The notes below the pieces were generated by a model. That model was not told where the DNA came from and searched no databases. It worked only from the letters and a program-made list of their open reading frames with translations. From Alphaproteobacteria bacterium (lineage in GTDB: Bacteria > Pseudomonadota > Alphaproteobacteria > RF32 > CAG-239): DNA of 64,000 bases. The stretch spans positions 1 to 64,000 of the forward strand of contig JAFUSU010000032.1 in NCBI GenBank assembly GCA_017467515.1, written 5' to 3'. Both the position numbers and the translations under genes were made by a program. Each line of letters starts with the position of its first letter. Positions within the stretch are counted from its first letter, which is position 1. Below are positions 17,215 to 26,184 of this stretch, piece by piece.

Positions 17215-17859
17215 ATGAGAGTATTCTTAAAAAAACGAATTAAAATCACAGGGGAAAATAATCTTATTGATAGCCCTAAAAACAAAAGAAATGAGCTTTT
17301 AAAATATGCCACCGTTCGTATCAAGGGGAACAATAATCATCTTAAAATCGGTTCTCCTAATTTTTTAAGAGATACAGAAATCAGAATTTACGGGGATAAT
17401 AATACCATTATTATGCCGGATGGTTGCTTTGGCAAGGTTAAAATTGAAATTAAAAGTTCCGATTGCACCGTGATAGTTGGTGACAAATCAGGATTTATGG
17501 GTACAGAAATACAATTATGGGAAAAAGGAAGCCGAGTTGTTATCGGAAATGATTGTATGATTGCAAAAAATACCAAAATATATTGCACGGATTTTCACGC
17601 CATCTATCATCTCTCGGAAAAGACACCTTACAACCAAGGCAAAGAAATTATTGTCGGTAACCACGTTTGGCTGGGGGAAGGTGTCGCACTGACAAAAAAT
17701 ACACATCTTACCGATAACATTATCGTTGGAATAAATTCAACCGTCACCAAGGATTTGACAACCCCTTACGCTATTTATGCCGGAAATCCTGCCACATTAA
17801 AGAAAACGGATATTAATTGGCACTCTGAATCTTATGATCTGTCAATAAAAAGTATCTGA
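17215..17859 (+). CDS. Hexapeptide-repeat O-acyltransferase
   Basis: A 214-residue left-handed beta-helix protein of the WbbJ/Maa acetyltransferase type. The C-terminal half carries the hexapeptide ladder (IVIGNDCMIAKNTKIY..., IIVGNHVWLGEGVALTKNT, IIVGINSTVTKDL) and the closing motif YAIYAGNPA (about 190-198). A histidine in CTDFHAIYHL (about 123-132) is the probable catalytic base. Such enzymes use acetyl-CoA to modify sugars of surface glycans. The N-terminal 90 residues are beta-rich with N-D-N turns. The SD is weak. It stands alone, convergent with the FtsK-like gene. Confidence 0.8.
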   Translation: MRVFLKKRIKITGENNLIDSPKNKRNELLKYATVRIKGNNNHLKIGSPNFLRDTEIRIYGDNNTIIMPDGCFGKVKIEIKSSDCTVIVGDKSGFMGTEIQLWEKGSRVVIGNDCMIAKNTKIYCTDFHAIYHLSEKTPYNQGKEIIVGNHVWLGEGVALTKNTHLTDNIIVGINSTVTKDLTTPYAIYAGNPATLKKTDINWHSESYDLSIKSI

Positions 17860-17867
17860 CCGTTGCC

Positions 17868-19124
17868 TTAACGCTTTGTTGCTTTCCGGCTTGTCGGTAA
17901 TTTGTGACCGACAAACATTCCAATCAAATAAATAACCCCGTTGATAATAACCTTACGTTGACGCACACCGAGATTGCACCACCATTTCCACATTCTGGCA
18001 AACCACCCTTCTTTCTTTTTCTCTGCAACAGCTTTTCCTTTACCCTCGGCAGAAACAGCAACTTCTTCTTTCTTTTGGGGAGTAATAACAGGTTTCACAT
18101 CAGCTCTGTATTCGTCAACAATCTTTTTAATTTCACTATCCGGCAAATAAGCTCCGTGTATACGTTGCAATTTACCATCTCCGGCTAAAAACAAAGCATC
18201 ACCGCGACCAATTAATTTTTCAGCACCGCCGCAATCCAAAATAGTACGGGAATCCGCATTGCTTGCAACTTTATATGCCAAACGTGTTGGAAAATTAGCT
18301 TTCAACACACCCGTTACAACATCGACAGATGGTCTTTGCGTTGCTAATATTAAATGAATACCGCAAGCTCTGGCTTTTTGTGCCAATCGCTGAATGTTTT
18401 TTTCAACCTGCTTGTCCGTTGCCATTAAGTCTGCAAATTCATCAATCACACACACAATATACGGCATCAGTTTTTCTTCGGTTTGTTCATTATAATCTTT
18501 AATATTTTTCGTAAAACTTTTTTCCAACCTATCATAGCGGTTTTCCATTTCATCAACCAAAGCCGCAATAATTGAGACAGCTTCTTCTGATTCTGTAATA
18601 ACCTTATAGCCCATATATTTCTGATTATTATAAACACTGAATTCAATACGTTTAGGATCAACCATAATAAATTTTAACTCGTTTGGCTTTTTAGCAGCCA
18701 TCAAAGAAAGAATAAACGTATTCAAACCGACAGATTTTCCGGAACCAGTTGTTCCGCCGACCAGTAAATGAGGCATTTTTGCCAAATCCGCAAACACGGG
18801 ACGCCCTAAAATATCTGCCCCAAGACAAATCGGCAATTCCCCTTTAACGCGACCAGCACTATTCATGATATCATTAAAATCAACCGTTTTAAATTCATCT
18901 TGAGGAATTTCAAAGCCTAAATGATTTGTCCCTTCAATCATCTCCACACGTAAAGAAGAAACACCAAGCTCGCGGGCAATATCATCCAAAACAGCTTCAA
19001 TATTTTTTACTTTTGAACCGGCAACCGGTAAAAACTCAATTTGTTTCAACAGCGGTCCTTCGTGCACACCGACAACCTCACCACTAAAACCATAATGGCC
19101 TAAAACTTCCTCAAAATTTTGCAT
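17868..19124 (-). CDS. FtsK/SpoIIIE-like DNA translocase lacking the N-terminal membrane and gamma domains, with a C-terminal membrane segment
   Basis: Residues 1-340 are an FtsK motor: alpha subdomain (FEEVLGHYGFSGEV, 4-17; LGFEIPQ, 69-75) and RecA-like beta subdomain with MPHLLVGGTTGSGKS (Walker A 124-131), VDPKRIEFSVY (155-165), Walker B VCVIDEFADL (224-233) and the LATQRPSVDVVTG motif (260-272). Two standard parts are missing: the four-helix N-terminal membrane domain and the C-terminal winged-helix gamma domain that reads KOPS. Instead a charged linker (345-372) leads to a tryptophan-rich amphipathic stretch (FARMWKWWCNLGV) and one hydrophobic helix (391-406), then a basic tail. The SD is AAGGAG, so the start at 19124 is firm. 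It may be a second FtsK; a normal one is expected elsewhere in the genome. Confidence 0.85.
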   Translation of the reverse strand: MQNFEEVLGHYGFSGEVVGVHEGPLLKQIEFLPVAGSKVKNIEAVLDDIARELGVSSLRVEMIEGTNHLGFEIPQDEFKTVDFNDIMNSAGRVKGELPICLGADILGRPVFADLAKMPHLLVGGTTGSGKSVGLNTFILSLMAAKKPNELKFIMVDPKRIEFSVYNNQKYMGYKVITESEEAVSIIAALVDEMENRYDRLEKSFTKNIKDYNEQTEEKLMPYIVCVIDEFADLMATDKQVEKNIQRLAQKARACGIHLILATQRPSVDVVTGVLKANFPTRLAYKVASNADSRTILDCGGAEKLIGRGDALFLAGDGKLQRIHGAYLPDSEIKKIVDEYRADVKPVITPQKKEEVAVSAEGKGKAVAEKKKEGWFARMWKWWCNLGVRQRKVIINGVIYLIGMFVGHKLPTSRKATKR

Positions 19125-19183
19125 AATAAGCTCCTTATAAATATGATATTTCAGTTATAAAACCTCCTCACCTAAGACACAAG

Positions 19184-19216
19184 AAAAAAAGCAGGGTTAT
19201 CAAACCCTGCTTTTTT
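19184..19216 (-). terminator. Rho-independent terminator of clpPX
   Basis: GCAGGGTT (19191-19198) pairs with AACCCTGC (19203-19210), with a T-run on the minus strand. Confidence 0.85.
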
Positions 19217-19239
19217 ATTTTTCCTATATAAAGAGGCTA

Positions 19240-20490
19240 CTAAGAAGCTTTCTTTGCCGCTTTTTTTACAAATTTCGGAGCTTTATGCTCATTGATAACC
19301 TTTTCATCGATGATAATTTCTGTTACATCGTGTTTGTCAGGAATATCATACATAATTTGCAACAGATTTTCTTCCATAATAGCTCTCAAGCCACGGGCTC
19401 CTGTTTTACGTTCTATAGCTTTTTTAGCTATGGCCCGCAAAGCATTATCCGTTACGGTGAGTTTAACGTTTTCCATATCAAACAAGGTTTGATATTGTTT
19501 AACAAGAGCATTTTTAGGTTCGGTCAATACTTTCATTAATGCTTCTTCATTCAAATCATCTAAAGTCGCAATGATCGGTAAACGACCGACAAACTCCGGA
19601 ATTAAACCGAATTTTAACAAATCTTCAGGTTCAACGCCTTTTAACAGTTCACCAATCCCTTTATCTTCTTTTTTATCAACATTGGCGCCAAAACCGATAG
19701 ATGTTTTAGAACCGCGTTGATTAACTATTTTTTCCAAACCGGCAAAAGCACCGCCGCAAATAAACAAAATATTGGTTGTATCAACGTGCAAAAATTCCTG
19801 TTGAGGATGCTTTCTTCCGCCTTGCGGAGGAACATTGGCAACCGTACCTTCTATAATTTTCAGCAAAGCTTGTTGAACGCCCTCACCTGACACATCACGC
19901 GTGATTGAAGGGCTATCGGTTTTACGAGAAATTTTATCAATTTCATCAATATAAATGATACCCCTCTGTGCCTTTTCAATATCATAATTAGCGGCTTGAA
20001 CCAATTTCAAAACAATATTTTCAACATCTTCTCCGACATAGCCGGCTTCGGTCAAAGTTGTGGCATCTGAAATAGCAAACGGCACATCTAAAATTTTAGC
20101 CAATGTCTGTGCCAACAGGGTTTTACCGCTACCGGTTGAACCGATTAAAATAACATTAGACTTTGAGATTTCGACATCGGAATTATTTTGTTGGCTATTC
20201 AAACGCTTATAGTGATTATAAACAGCAACGGATAAAACTTTTTTAGCCTCATCTTGGCCGATGACATACTGATCCAAAAATTCTTTAATCTTAGATGGTG
20301 TTGGCAGTTTTTCCGGAGTAATACCAGCCTCAGCTTTCGTTTCTTTAGCCATTTCATCAGAAACAATATTGATACAAACCTCAATACATTCATCACAAAT
20401 ATAAACACCGCGACCGGCGACTAACTTTTTAACTTCTGCTTGGCTTTTTCCGCAAAAAGAACAATGCAGCATTTCATCTTCACTACTCAT
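19240..20490 (-). CDS. clpX: ATP-dependent Clp protease ATP-binding subunit ClpX
   Basis: AAA+ unfoldase that feeds substrates to ClpP. The 416 residues show the N-terminal zinc-binding domain (CSFCGK...CDECIEVC, about 9-38), Walker A GSTGSGKT (about 116-123), Walker [10 protein letters not shown] (about 179-187), the pore loop GYVGEDV and the sensor-2 region [12 protein letters not shown] short Lys/Ala tail ends the protein. The ATG at 20490 is chosen; the preceding in-frame codon is TTG and a GTAGGTG SD lies upstream. It follows clpP by 7 bases, so both are co-transcribed. Confidence 0.97.
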   Translation of the reverse strand: MSSEDEMLHCSFCGKSQAEVKKLVAGRGVYICDECIEVCINIVSDEMAKETKAEAGITPEKLPTPSKIKEFLDQYVIGQDEAKKVLSVAVYNHYKRLNSQQNNSDVEISKSNVILIGSTGSGKTLLAQTLAKILDVPFAISDATTLTEAGYVGEDVENIVLKLVQAANYDIEKAQRGIIYIDEIDKISRKTDSPSITRDVSGEGVQQALLKIIEGTVANVPPQGGRKHPQQEFLHVDTTNILFICGGAFAGLEKIVNQRGSKTSIGFGANVDKKEDKGIGELLKGVEPEDLLKFGLIPEFVGRLPIIATLDDLNEEALMKVLTEPKNALVKQYQTLFDMENVKLTVTDNALRAIAKKAIERKTGARGLRAIMEENLLQIMYDIPDKHDVTEIIIDEKVINEHKAPKFVKKAAKKAS

Positions 20491-20497
20491 CAAACAC

Positions 20498-21109
20498 CTA
20501 CTTCATTTCGTTACGATTAGTTACAATATGATCAATCAAACCGAATTTCAAGGCTTCCTCAGGCGTCATAAAATTATCACGATCCATTGCTTTTTCAATA
20601 ACGGATAACTTCTGACCTGTATTATCGGCATAAATTTTATTCAAACGCTTACGCATATCTAAAATTAATTTAGCTTGAATTTCAATATCCGATGCTTGTC
20701 CTTTTGCTCCACCGGAAGGCTGATGGATCATAATTTGAGAATTTGGCAAAGCAAAACGTTTACCCTTTGTTCCTCCGGCCAATAAAAATGACCCCATAGA
20801 GCACGCCTGCCCGATACATAATGTATTTACATCACAAGAAATATATTGCATAGTGTCATACATAGCCATACCCGATGTAATAACACCCCCCGGTGAATTA
20901 ATATAGAGAAAGATATCTTTTTTCGGATTTTCCGACTCTAAAAACAGTAACTGAGCACAGACCAAAGAAGAAACTTCATCATTAACTTCCCCTGTTAAAA
21001 AGATAATTCGTTCTTTCAATAAACGGGAATAAATATCAAATGAACGTTCTCCTTTAGAGGTTTGTTCTATCACCATAGGCACTAACATATCTCGTGTTTC
21101 AAACATCAT
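20498..21109 (-). CDS. clpP: ATP-dependent Clp protease proteolytic subunit ClpP
   Basis: The 203-residue serine peptidase that forms the ClpXP chamber. The catalytic triad is Ser104 (GQACSMGS), His129 (MIHQPSGG) and Asp178 (MDRDNF). INSPGGV (70-76) forms the oxyanion-side turn. The SD AAGGA stands just before two adjacent ATG codons, either of which may be used. It is the first gene of clpPX. tig, which usually precedes it, lies 5 kb upstream with a glycan gene cluster between. Confidence 0.97.
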   Translation of the reverse strand: MMFETRDMLVPMVIEQTSKGERSFDIYSRLLKERIIFLTGEVNDEVSSLVCAQLLFLESENPKKDIFLYINSPGGVITSGMAMYDTMQYISCDVNTLCIGQACSMGSFLLAGGTKGKRFALPNSQIMIHQPSGGAKGQASDIEIQAKLILDMRKRLNKIYADNTGQKLSVIEKAMDRDNFMTPEEALKFGLIDHIVTNRNEMK

Positions 21110-21210
21110 TTTTTCCTTAACTTACAATTCAAACTTATTATATTCTAATTAAATATAATCAATAAAAAGTTAATATTTTAAATATAAAAAACTTCCTGTC
21201 CAAATTAAAC

Positions 21211-22866
21211 TTATTTTTTATCCTTAACAAATACCTGTTCTTTATATTCTTCAGGAGTGCAAACAATTATCTTGTCCGTCAGAAGAAATAGGCGACAATA
21301 CATTCCTTCGCTTTCTAAAATTGCCTGACGTTTTCTGGCCAAAGATGCAAAAAATTCCGCCTCAATTGATGTTCTGGAAAAATAATTAGATGCAATAATT
21401 GCAATAACCGGTCCTTGGTGTTGACGAACAATAGAATCTCTTAATCGACTGAACTTATGCGTTTCAACAAAATCAATATTATGCCCCGTATGCCCGTTAG
21501 CATAATTCAGAATACGATTAGGCTTTTCTCCGATTATTCTTGCGGCAATCATTGCAGACGGATACCCGTAGGTTTGTACCAAAGCATCATCAGGAACATT
21601 AATCTGCCGTTCCAACGGCTCAAACAGTTTAACGAATCCTTCATTACCGATCCGCCATATTTTAAGATAATTCGGAACTTCAGAAACCAAAGCATAAAAA
21701 CCTATAATGTAAAAAGAAGTCAATAAACAGAAACTCAACATACCCTTAGGGTTAATTTTTTGAAAGAATTTAACGATAACAATTGCCGTAAGCATCTCAA
21801 TCGGAATGGCATAGCGAATAATAGAAAACACTCCTGCCCAAATAATAAAAGAAGTAACCAAAAAAACATACAGCAACGTATTTCGGAGAGAAGAAATTTT
21901 TCTGTCAGTCAATAACCATTTTAAAAACATTCCAATTAAAATACAATATGTTAAAGCATAACGCACATCAAAAAAATAACCTTCACTGACATAATTATTT
22001 TTCAGCGATCCAAACGAAATCAAAATCGGCAAATATAATTTTTCAAGCAGCGTTGTTGAATTTAAATAGTGTTCATCGCGAAAATTATATACTTCGTAAT
22101 AATCTGATTGGAAAATTTTATTCAAAAAAGGAAAAAACGGATTGTCAAAATGGGAATACAACTGCCACATCCACCAACCGTTGGCAAGCAAATATCCTAT
22201 CATTCCGCTCAGTGCAAATACAATAATTTCCTTATACGAGATGTGTAAAGGCTTAGAGAAAACAATTAATATCCCGCCCATGGCCAGACAATAACAAATA
22301 ACTGTCGGCTTAAGCCCTAACGCAAACCCCATTATTAATCCGGACCAAAGCCAAACAGATTTTTTTCTTTGAACATCCGGAATATGCTTACATATCAGAT
22401 AAAATCCCAATAAAATCAAAGTAGAAACTTGAACTTCGTTAGAACAAACGCCCATTTGTGAAAGAGCCGAATAGCCTGTCATTGCAATTAAGCAAGCACA
22501 AATTGAAGCCAATGTTTCTTTCTTTAAATCAAAAAACAGAAAACAAATTTTACACACAACAAAACAAAGTATGCCATACCACATTCCTTGGAAAAAATGA
22601 ATCACGGAAGGTGTATTTTGCCAAGCATTTAACATTAAATAATAAGGGATATCCAATAACGGATTAAAATAAGTATTAATTTGAGCCGGCGCTATATCAT
22701 ACCCCAAGCGATGATGAAAAAACGCCCATGCATTATAATAATGATAATTCACAAAATCCCAATAAATTTCGGATGGATTGTAAATTTTAAAAGTTCCGGT
22801 AATCAGAACAAAAATACATAACAACAAAACATTAAATGTATTTCTGTTTTCAAATATATTTTTCAT
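21211..22866 (-). CDS. GT-C type multi-spanning membrane glycosyltransferase-like protein
   Basis: A 551-residue membrane protein with about ten predicted helices, and a hydrophilic C-terminal domain of about 130 residues. It is a close paralogue of the product at 24524-26122: both carry WDFVNYHYYNAWAF or WDLVNYHYYNAWAF in the first loop, then GYDIAPA..(N/H)TYFNPL.D.P(Y/F), and FLNKIF.S.Y(Y/F). The architecture matches GT-C enzymes that take sugar from undecaprenyl-phosphate in the periplasm. The ATG at 22866 has a GGGGAAG SD. It is the last gene of a cluster with a GT2 and a methyltransferase. The specific reaction cannot be told. Confidence 0.65.
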   Translation of the reverse strand: MKNIFENRNTFNVLLLCIFVLITGTFKIYNPSEIYWDFVNYHYYNAWAFFHHRLGYDIAPAQINTYFNPLLDIPYYLMLNAWQNTPSVIHFFQGMWYGILCFVVCKICFLFFDLKKETLASICACLIAMTGYSALSQMGVCSNEVQVSTLILLGFYLICKHIPDVQRKKSVWLWSGLIMGFALGLKPTVICYCLAMGGILIVFSKPLHISYKEIIVFALSGMIGYLLANGWWMWQLYSHFDNPFFPFLNKIFQSDYYEVYNFRDEHYLNSTTLLEKLYLPILISFGSLKNNYVSEGYFFDVRYALTYCILIGMFLKWLLTDRKISSLRNTLLYVFLVTSFIIWAGVFSIIRYAIPIEMLTAIVIVKFFQKINPKGMLSFCLLTSFYIIGFYALVSEVPNYLKIWRIGNEGFVKLFEPLERQINVPDDALVQTYGYPSAMIAARIIGEKPNRILNYANGHTGHNIDFVETHKFSRLRDSIVRQHQGPVIAIIASNYFSRTSIEAEFFASLARKRQAILESEGMYCRLFLLTDKIIVCTPEEYKEQVFVKDKK

Positions 22867-22896
22867 CACTTCCCCTTTGAATCTGGATATCAATAC

Positions 22897-23580
22897 TTAT
22901 TTTACAGCTTCCAACCATAAATTTTTTCCGACAATTTTTCCGTATGTTAATTTATCCGCCAATATACTGATCGGCATCAGATATTGATCATATATTTTCA
23001 AAGCAACAGGATTAAGATCACCACAAGAATTTCCTAAAATTTTATAAAGAAATGATGCAAAAAAGCCTGCAAAATCTTTATATTGACACTTTTTCACCCG
23101 AAAACCGGCCGTTTGAACTTTTTGCATTAATTCTTTCTTCGTATAACGACGATAATGACCGACTTTTTTATCCATACACGAATATAAACAAGGAAATGCC
23201 GGTACATACAAATTCAGATGTCCGCCATCTTTCAATTTACCGTATAATTGTTTTAAAACGGTTTGATCATCCTCAATATGTTCCAACACATTAAAACTGT
23301 ATATCAAATCAACCTGAGGAACTTCATTCAAAGAAGATATTTTTTTAATATTCTGTTGTTCGTAAAAGTCATTTAAATTCTCAGCCGGTTCTAAAGCAAT
23401 AATTTCTCGTTTGGGATTATTTCTTTGAAATTGTTTCGCATAAAATCCCGTTCCTGCCCCAAAATCCAGCACAATTTTATCCGTTGTTTGCAAGGTATTT
23501 TCAAGCAATTGAAGCAAATAATGATTATAAATTTTAGACTTCTCCATTATTTGCAGATTATCAACACCATCATATTGCAT
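22897..23580 (-). CDS. Class I SAM-dependent methyltransferase
   Basis: A 227-residue methyltransferase with SAM-binding motif I VLDFGAGTGFYA (about 38-49), IIALEP at the end of strand 2, and the motif IYSFNVLEHIEDDQT (about 90-104) typical of the Methyltransf_11/25 group. RRYTKKEL (about 142-149) is common in small-molecule enzymes linked to glycan genes. The substrate may be a sugar or a lipid-linked intermediate. It lies between a GT2 and a GT-C protein with 4- and 30-base gaps, so it is in the same operon. Confidence 0.85.
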   Translation of the reverse strand: MQYDGVDNLQIMEKSKIYNHYLLQLLENTLQTTDKIVLDFGAGTGFYAKQFQRNNPKREIIALEPAENLNDFYEQQNIKKISSLNEVPQVDLIYSFNVLEHIEDDQTVLKQLYGKLKDGGHLNLYVPAFPCLYSCMDKKVGHYRRYTKKELMQKVQTAGFRVKKCQYKDFAGFFASFLYKILGNSCGDLNPVALKIYDQYLMPISILADKLTYGKIVGKNLWLEAVK

Positions 23581-23584
23581 CTTT

Positions 23585-24517
23585 TTAATTTCCGTTTTTT
23601 CCGCGATATTGTAAATATGTTAAACGGCGAACTTCTTTACGATTTTTAGAAACACTATCCAATAAAAAACCGATAAGTAAACTAAAGATAGAACACATTC
23701 CTAAACCGACAACAAAAATGGTCGTCGGCATTCTCGGAACCAATCCTGTCTTTAAATATTCCGTTAAAACAGGAAATCCAAAACCAAGTCCCGCAAGCAT
23801 AAAAACAAAGCTTAACCAGCTAAAAACCATCAAAGCACGCTCATCTTTCACCAAATTAACAATCATCAATAAAATTCTTAAACCATCTTTGTAAGTTGAC
23901 AATTTACTGACAGAACCTTGCGGACGAGCAAAATATTTGGTTTCAACTTCTTTAATCGGCAACTTGGATGATAAAGCATAAACCGTTAATTCCGTTTCAA
24001 TTTCAAAAGCGCCGGATTGTGCCGGAAAAGATTTAACAAAACGGCGAGAAAAAACGCGAAAACCGGATAACATATCATCAAGAGGATAATTAAAAAAATA
24101 CTGCACAATATGTGTTAACAACCAGTTTCCCCACCGATGCCCGACGCGATACGCATCCAAATCCACTTCTTTACGGCTTCCGATAACCATATCCAAATTT
24201 TCATTTTGTAACGTTTCTATCAATTTAGGTGTTGCATCAATTTCATAGGTTTCATCACCATCACTCATAACATAAATATCAGCATCTATATCAGCAAACA
24301 TTCGCCTGACAACATTTCCTTTACCTTGTCTTGATTCTGAGCGCACAATTGCACCCGCTTTCTGAGCTTCAATAACAGTATTATCCGTTGAATTATTATC
24401 ATACACATAAATCTGAGCTTCCGGTAGAACTTGTTGAAATTTAGAAACGACTTTACCGACAGCAATCTCCTCATTATAACAAGGAATTAATACAGCAACT
24501 TTATATGGAACACTCAT
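23585..24517 (-). CDS. Polyprenyl-phosphate glycosyltransferase, GT2 (DPM1/ArnC type)
   Basis: A 310-residue protein with a GT-A fold N-terminus (VAVLIPCYNEEIAVGKVV; YVYDNNSTDNT; the metal-binding MSDGDETYEID at about 84-94; DMLSGFRVFSRRF) and two C-terminal membrane helices (about 230-250 and 268-290). Proteins of this kind load a sugar onto undecaprenyl phosphate at the inner membrane. The neighbouring two GT-C proteins are the expected users of such a lipid-linked sugar. The start at 24517 is in the frame expected for the family (MSVPYKVAVLIP). Confidence 0.88.
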   Translation of the reverse strand: MSVPYKVAVLIPCYNEEIAVGKVVSKFQQVLPEAQIYVYDNNSTDNTVIEAQKAGAIVRSESRQGKGNVVRRMFADIDADIYVMSDGDETYEIDATPKLIETLQNENLDMVIGSRKEVDLDAYRVGHRWGNWLLTHIVQYFFNYPLDDMLSGFRVFSRRFVKSFPAQSGAFEIETELTVYALSSKLPIKEVETKYFARPQGSVSKLSTYKDGLRILLMIVNLVKDERALMVFSWLSFVFMLAGLGFGFPVLTEYLKTGLVPRMPTTIFVVGLGMCSIFSLLIGFLLDSVSKNRKEVRRLTYLQYRGKNGN

Positions 24518-24523
24518 AGCTGT

Positions 24524-26122
24524 TTACTCTCCTAAGATTTCACTTTTCAATGTTTTCGGCACACAAATATTAATCTGCCACAAACGAAATTGCAATAGTC
24601 TACAATACATACCGGTATAACGCAATTGTTTAAGACGTTCATCAGCATTTCCCCACAAAGAAGAAACTAAAGCTATTTCTGCACCTTGATGATTTTGTTC
24701 TGCTTCATTTCGCAAATGACGAAAAGCTGTAACTTCCATAAAATCTTCAGGAATACGATATGACCTGTTTGCATAACCGACAAGTTTAATGTCATGTCTG
24801 TCACCTATTGCCAACGCCGCAGGCATAGCTGACGGAAAACCATATAATTTTATGAGAGCATTATCAGGAAGATGAATTTTTTCCATCTCAATATATTTTT
24901 GTTTTCCTGATACCTCTTGCCAAACACGAATATATTCGGGAACTGCAGATATCAACACAAACAAACCAATTATTTCCAACGTTCCGAAAACAGTATAACC
25001 AATAGTATTTTTTATGCGAATAGACGTAAAAAATCTAACCAAAACAAGCGCTGAAAACATTTCTAAAATAATAGCATAACGGATAATTGAAAAGACATTC
25101 AACCAAATCAAATACGAACTGAAAATAAACGCATAAAATAGCAGATCAAGCCGCTTAGTAACAAACCTGAATTTAGATTGATATCCCCATTTAATCAAAC
25201 TTACAATTAAAACAACATAAGCAATGGCAAATCTAAAATCATGAAACCAAACTTCACTGACATAACGTTTTGTATATGAACTGAAATAAAATGGTAAAAA
25301 TATTTTTTTTATCCAAGAAATATCCGTATATCGAGCATCCCGAAAATTATCATCAATAAAATACGGTGAATGAAAAATTTTATTTAAAAACGGAAAAAAC
25401 GGATTGCCGAACAAATTATACAGGCGTACCATAAAATAGCCGTTGACCGATAAATATCCGATAAGTCCGAATAAAGCAAAAAAGATAATTTCTTTGGACG
25501 ATACACCAAGTTGTTTTGCAAAAAGAATAAGAATCAATCCCATAGCACAGCAATAAGTAACAACCGTCGGTTTAAAACCTAATGCAGCCCCCATCAATGC
25601 TCCGGATATTACCCATATTTTCAGGGAACGCTCCGTACGTTCAATGTTCCGTGCAATAAGATAAAAACCGCATAAAATTAAAAAAGAAACTTGAATTTCA
25701 TTGGTTGTTGTACCGACTTGTGAAAGAAAAGAAAATCCCGTTGCAGCAATCATAATTGTCAATAATATTTTGATTTTTTCGGAAGTCACATCAAAAAACA
25801 ATAAAACAATCTTGTAAAAAACAAATAATAGAAGACCGCTCCAAGCCCCTTGCATAAACGCAATCAAATGCGGATAATCATTCCAATATTGAATCATCCA
25901 ATAAAACGGCAGATCCATCAAAGGATTAAAATAAGTATGTAAAGTTGCGGGGGCTATATCATATCCCAATCTGTCATTTGAAAAAGCCCAAGCATTGTAA
26001 TAATGATAATTCACTAAATCCCAAGCATTATCATACGGGAAAATCATTTGCTTTGTACCGCATACAATAACAAATAATAAAAATATGAACCATTGAGAAT
26101 AAAAAAAACGACAAATACGCAT
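24524..26122 (-). CDS. GT-C type multi-spanning membrane glycosyltransferase-like protein, paralogue of 21211-22866
   Basis: A 532-residue protein with about ten membrane helices and a hydrophilic C-terminal domain ending in a cysteine-containing CVPKTLKS stretch. The first extracytoplasmic loop has conserved acidic and aromatic residues (YDNAWDLVNYHYYNAWAF) as in GT-C enzymes, where the catalytic Asp lies. It is the first gene of a four-gene surface glycan unit. Its SD (GAGGGG) is inside the 3' arm of the tig terminator hairpin, so tig readthrough or folding could affect its translation. Whether it transfers the same sugar as its paralogue is unknown. Confidence 0.65.
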   Translation of the reverse strand: MRICRFFYSQWFIFLLFVIVCGTKQMIFPYDNAWDLVNYHYYNAWAFSNDRLGYDIAPATLHTYFNPLMDLPFYWMIQYWNDYPHLIAFMQGAWSGLLLFVFYKIVLLFFDVTSEKIKILLTIMIAATGFSFLSQVGTTTNEIQVSFLILCGFYLIARNIERTERSLKIWVISGALMGAALGFKPTVVTYCCAMGLILILFAKQLGVSSKEIIFFALFGLIGYLSVNGYFMVRLYNLFGNPFFPFLNKIFHSPYFIDDNFRDARYTDISWIKKIFLPFYFSSYTKRYVSEVWFHDFRFAIAYVVLIVSLIKWGYQSKFRFVTKRLDLLFYAFIFSSYLIWLNVFSIIRYAIILEMFSALVLVRFFTSIRIKNTIGYTVFGTLEIIGLFVLISAVPEYIRVWQEVSGKQKYIEMEKIHLPDNALIKLYGFPSAMPAALAIGDRHDIKLVGYANRSYRIPEDFMEVTAFRHLRNEAEQNHQGAEIALVSSLWGNADERLKQLRYTGMYCRLLQFRLWQINICVPKTLKSEILGE

Positions 26123-26124
26123 AC

Positions 26125-26162
26125 AAAAATCCCCTCGTTAAAATTCTAACGAAGGGATTTTA
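26125..26162 (-). terminator. Rho-independent terminator of tig, overlapping the next gene's SD
   Basis: On the minus strand AAATCCC(TT)CGTTA pairs with TAACG(AG)GGGATTT and a T-run follows. The same 3' arm supplies the GAGGGG ribosome site of the GT-C gene starting at 26122. Confidence 0.75.
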
Positions 26163-26184
26163 TAAATCAATCAAAACTTAAAAA

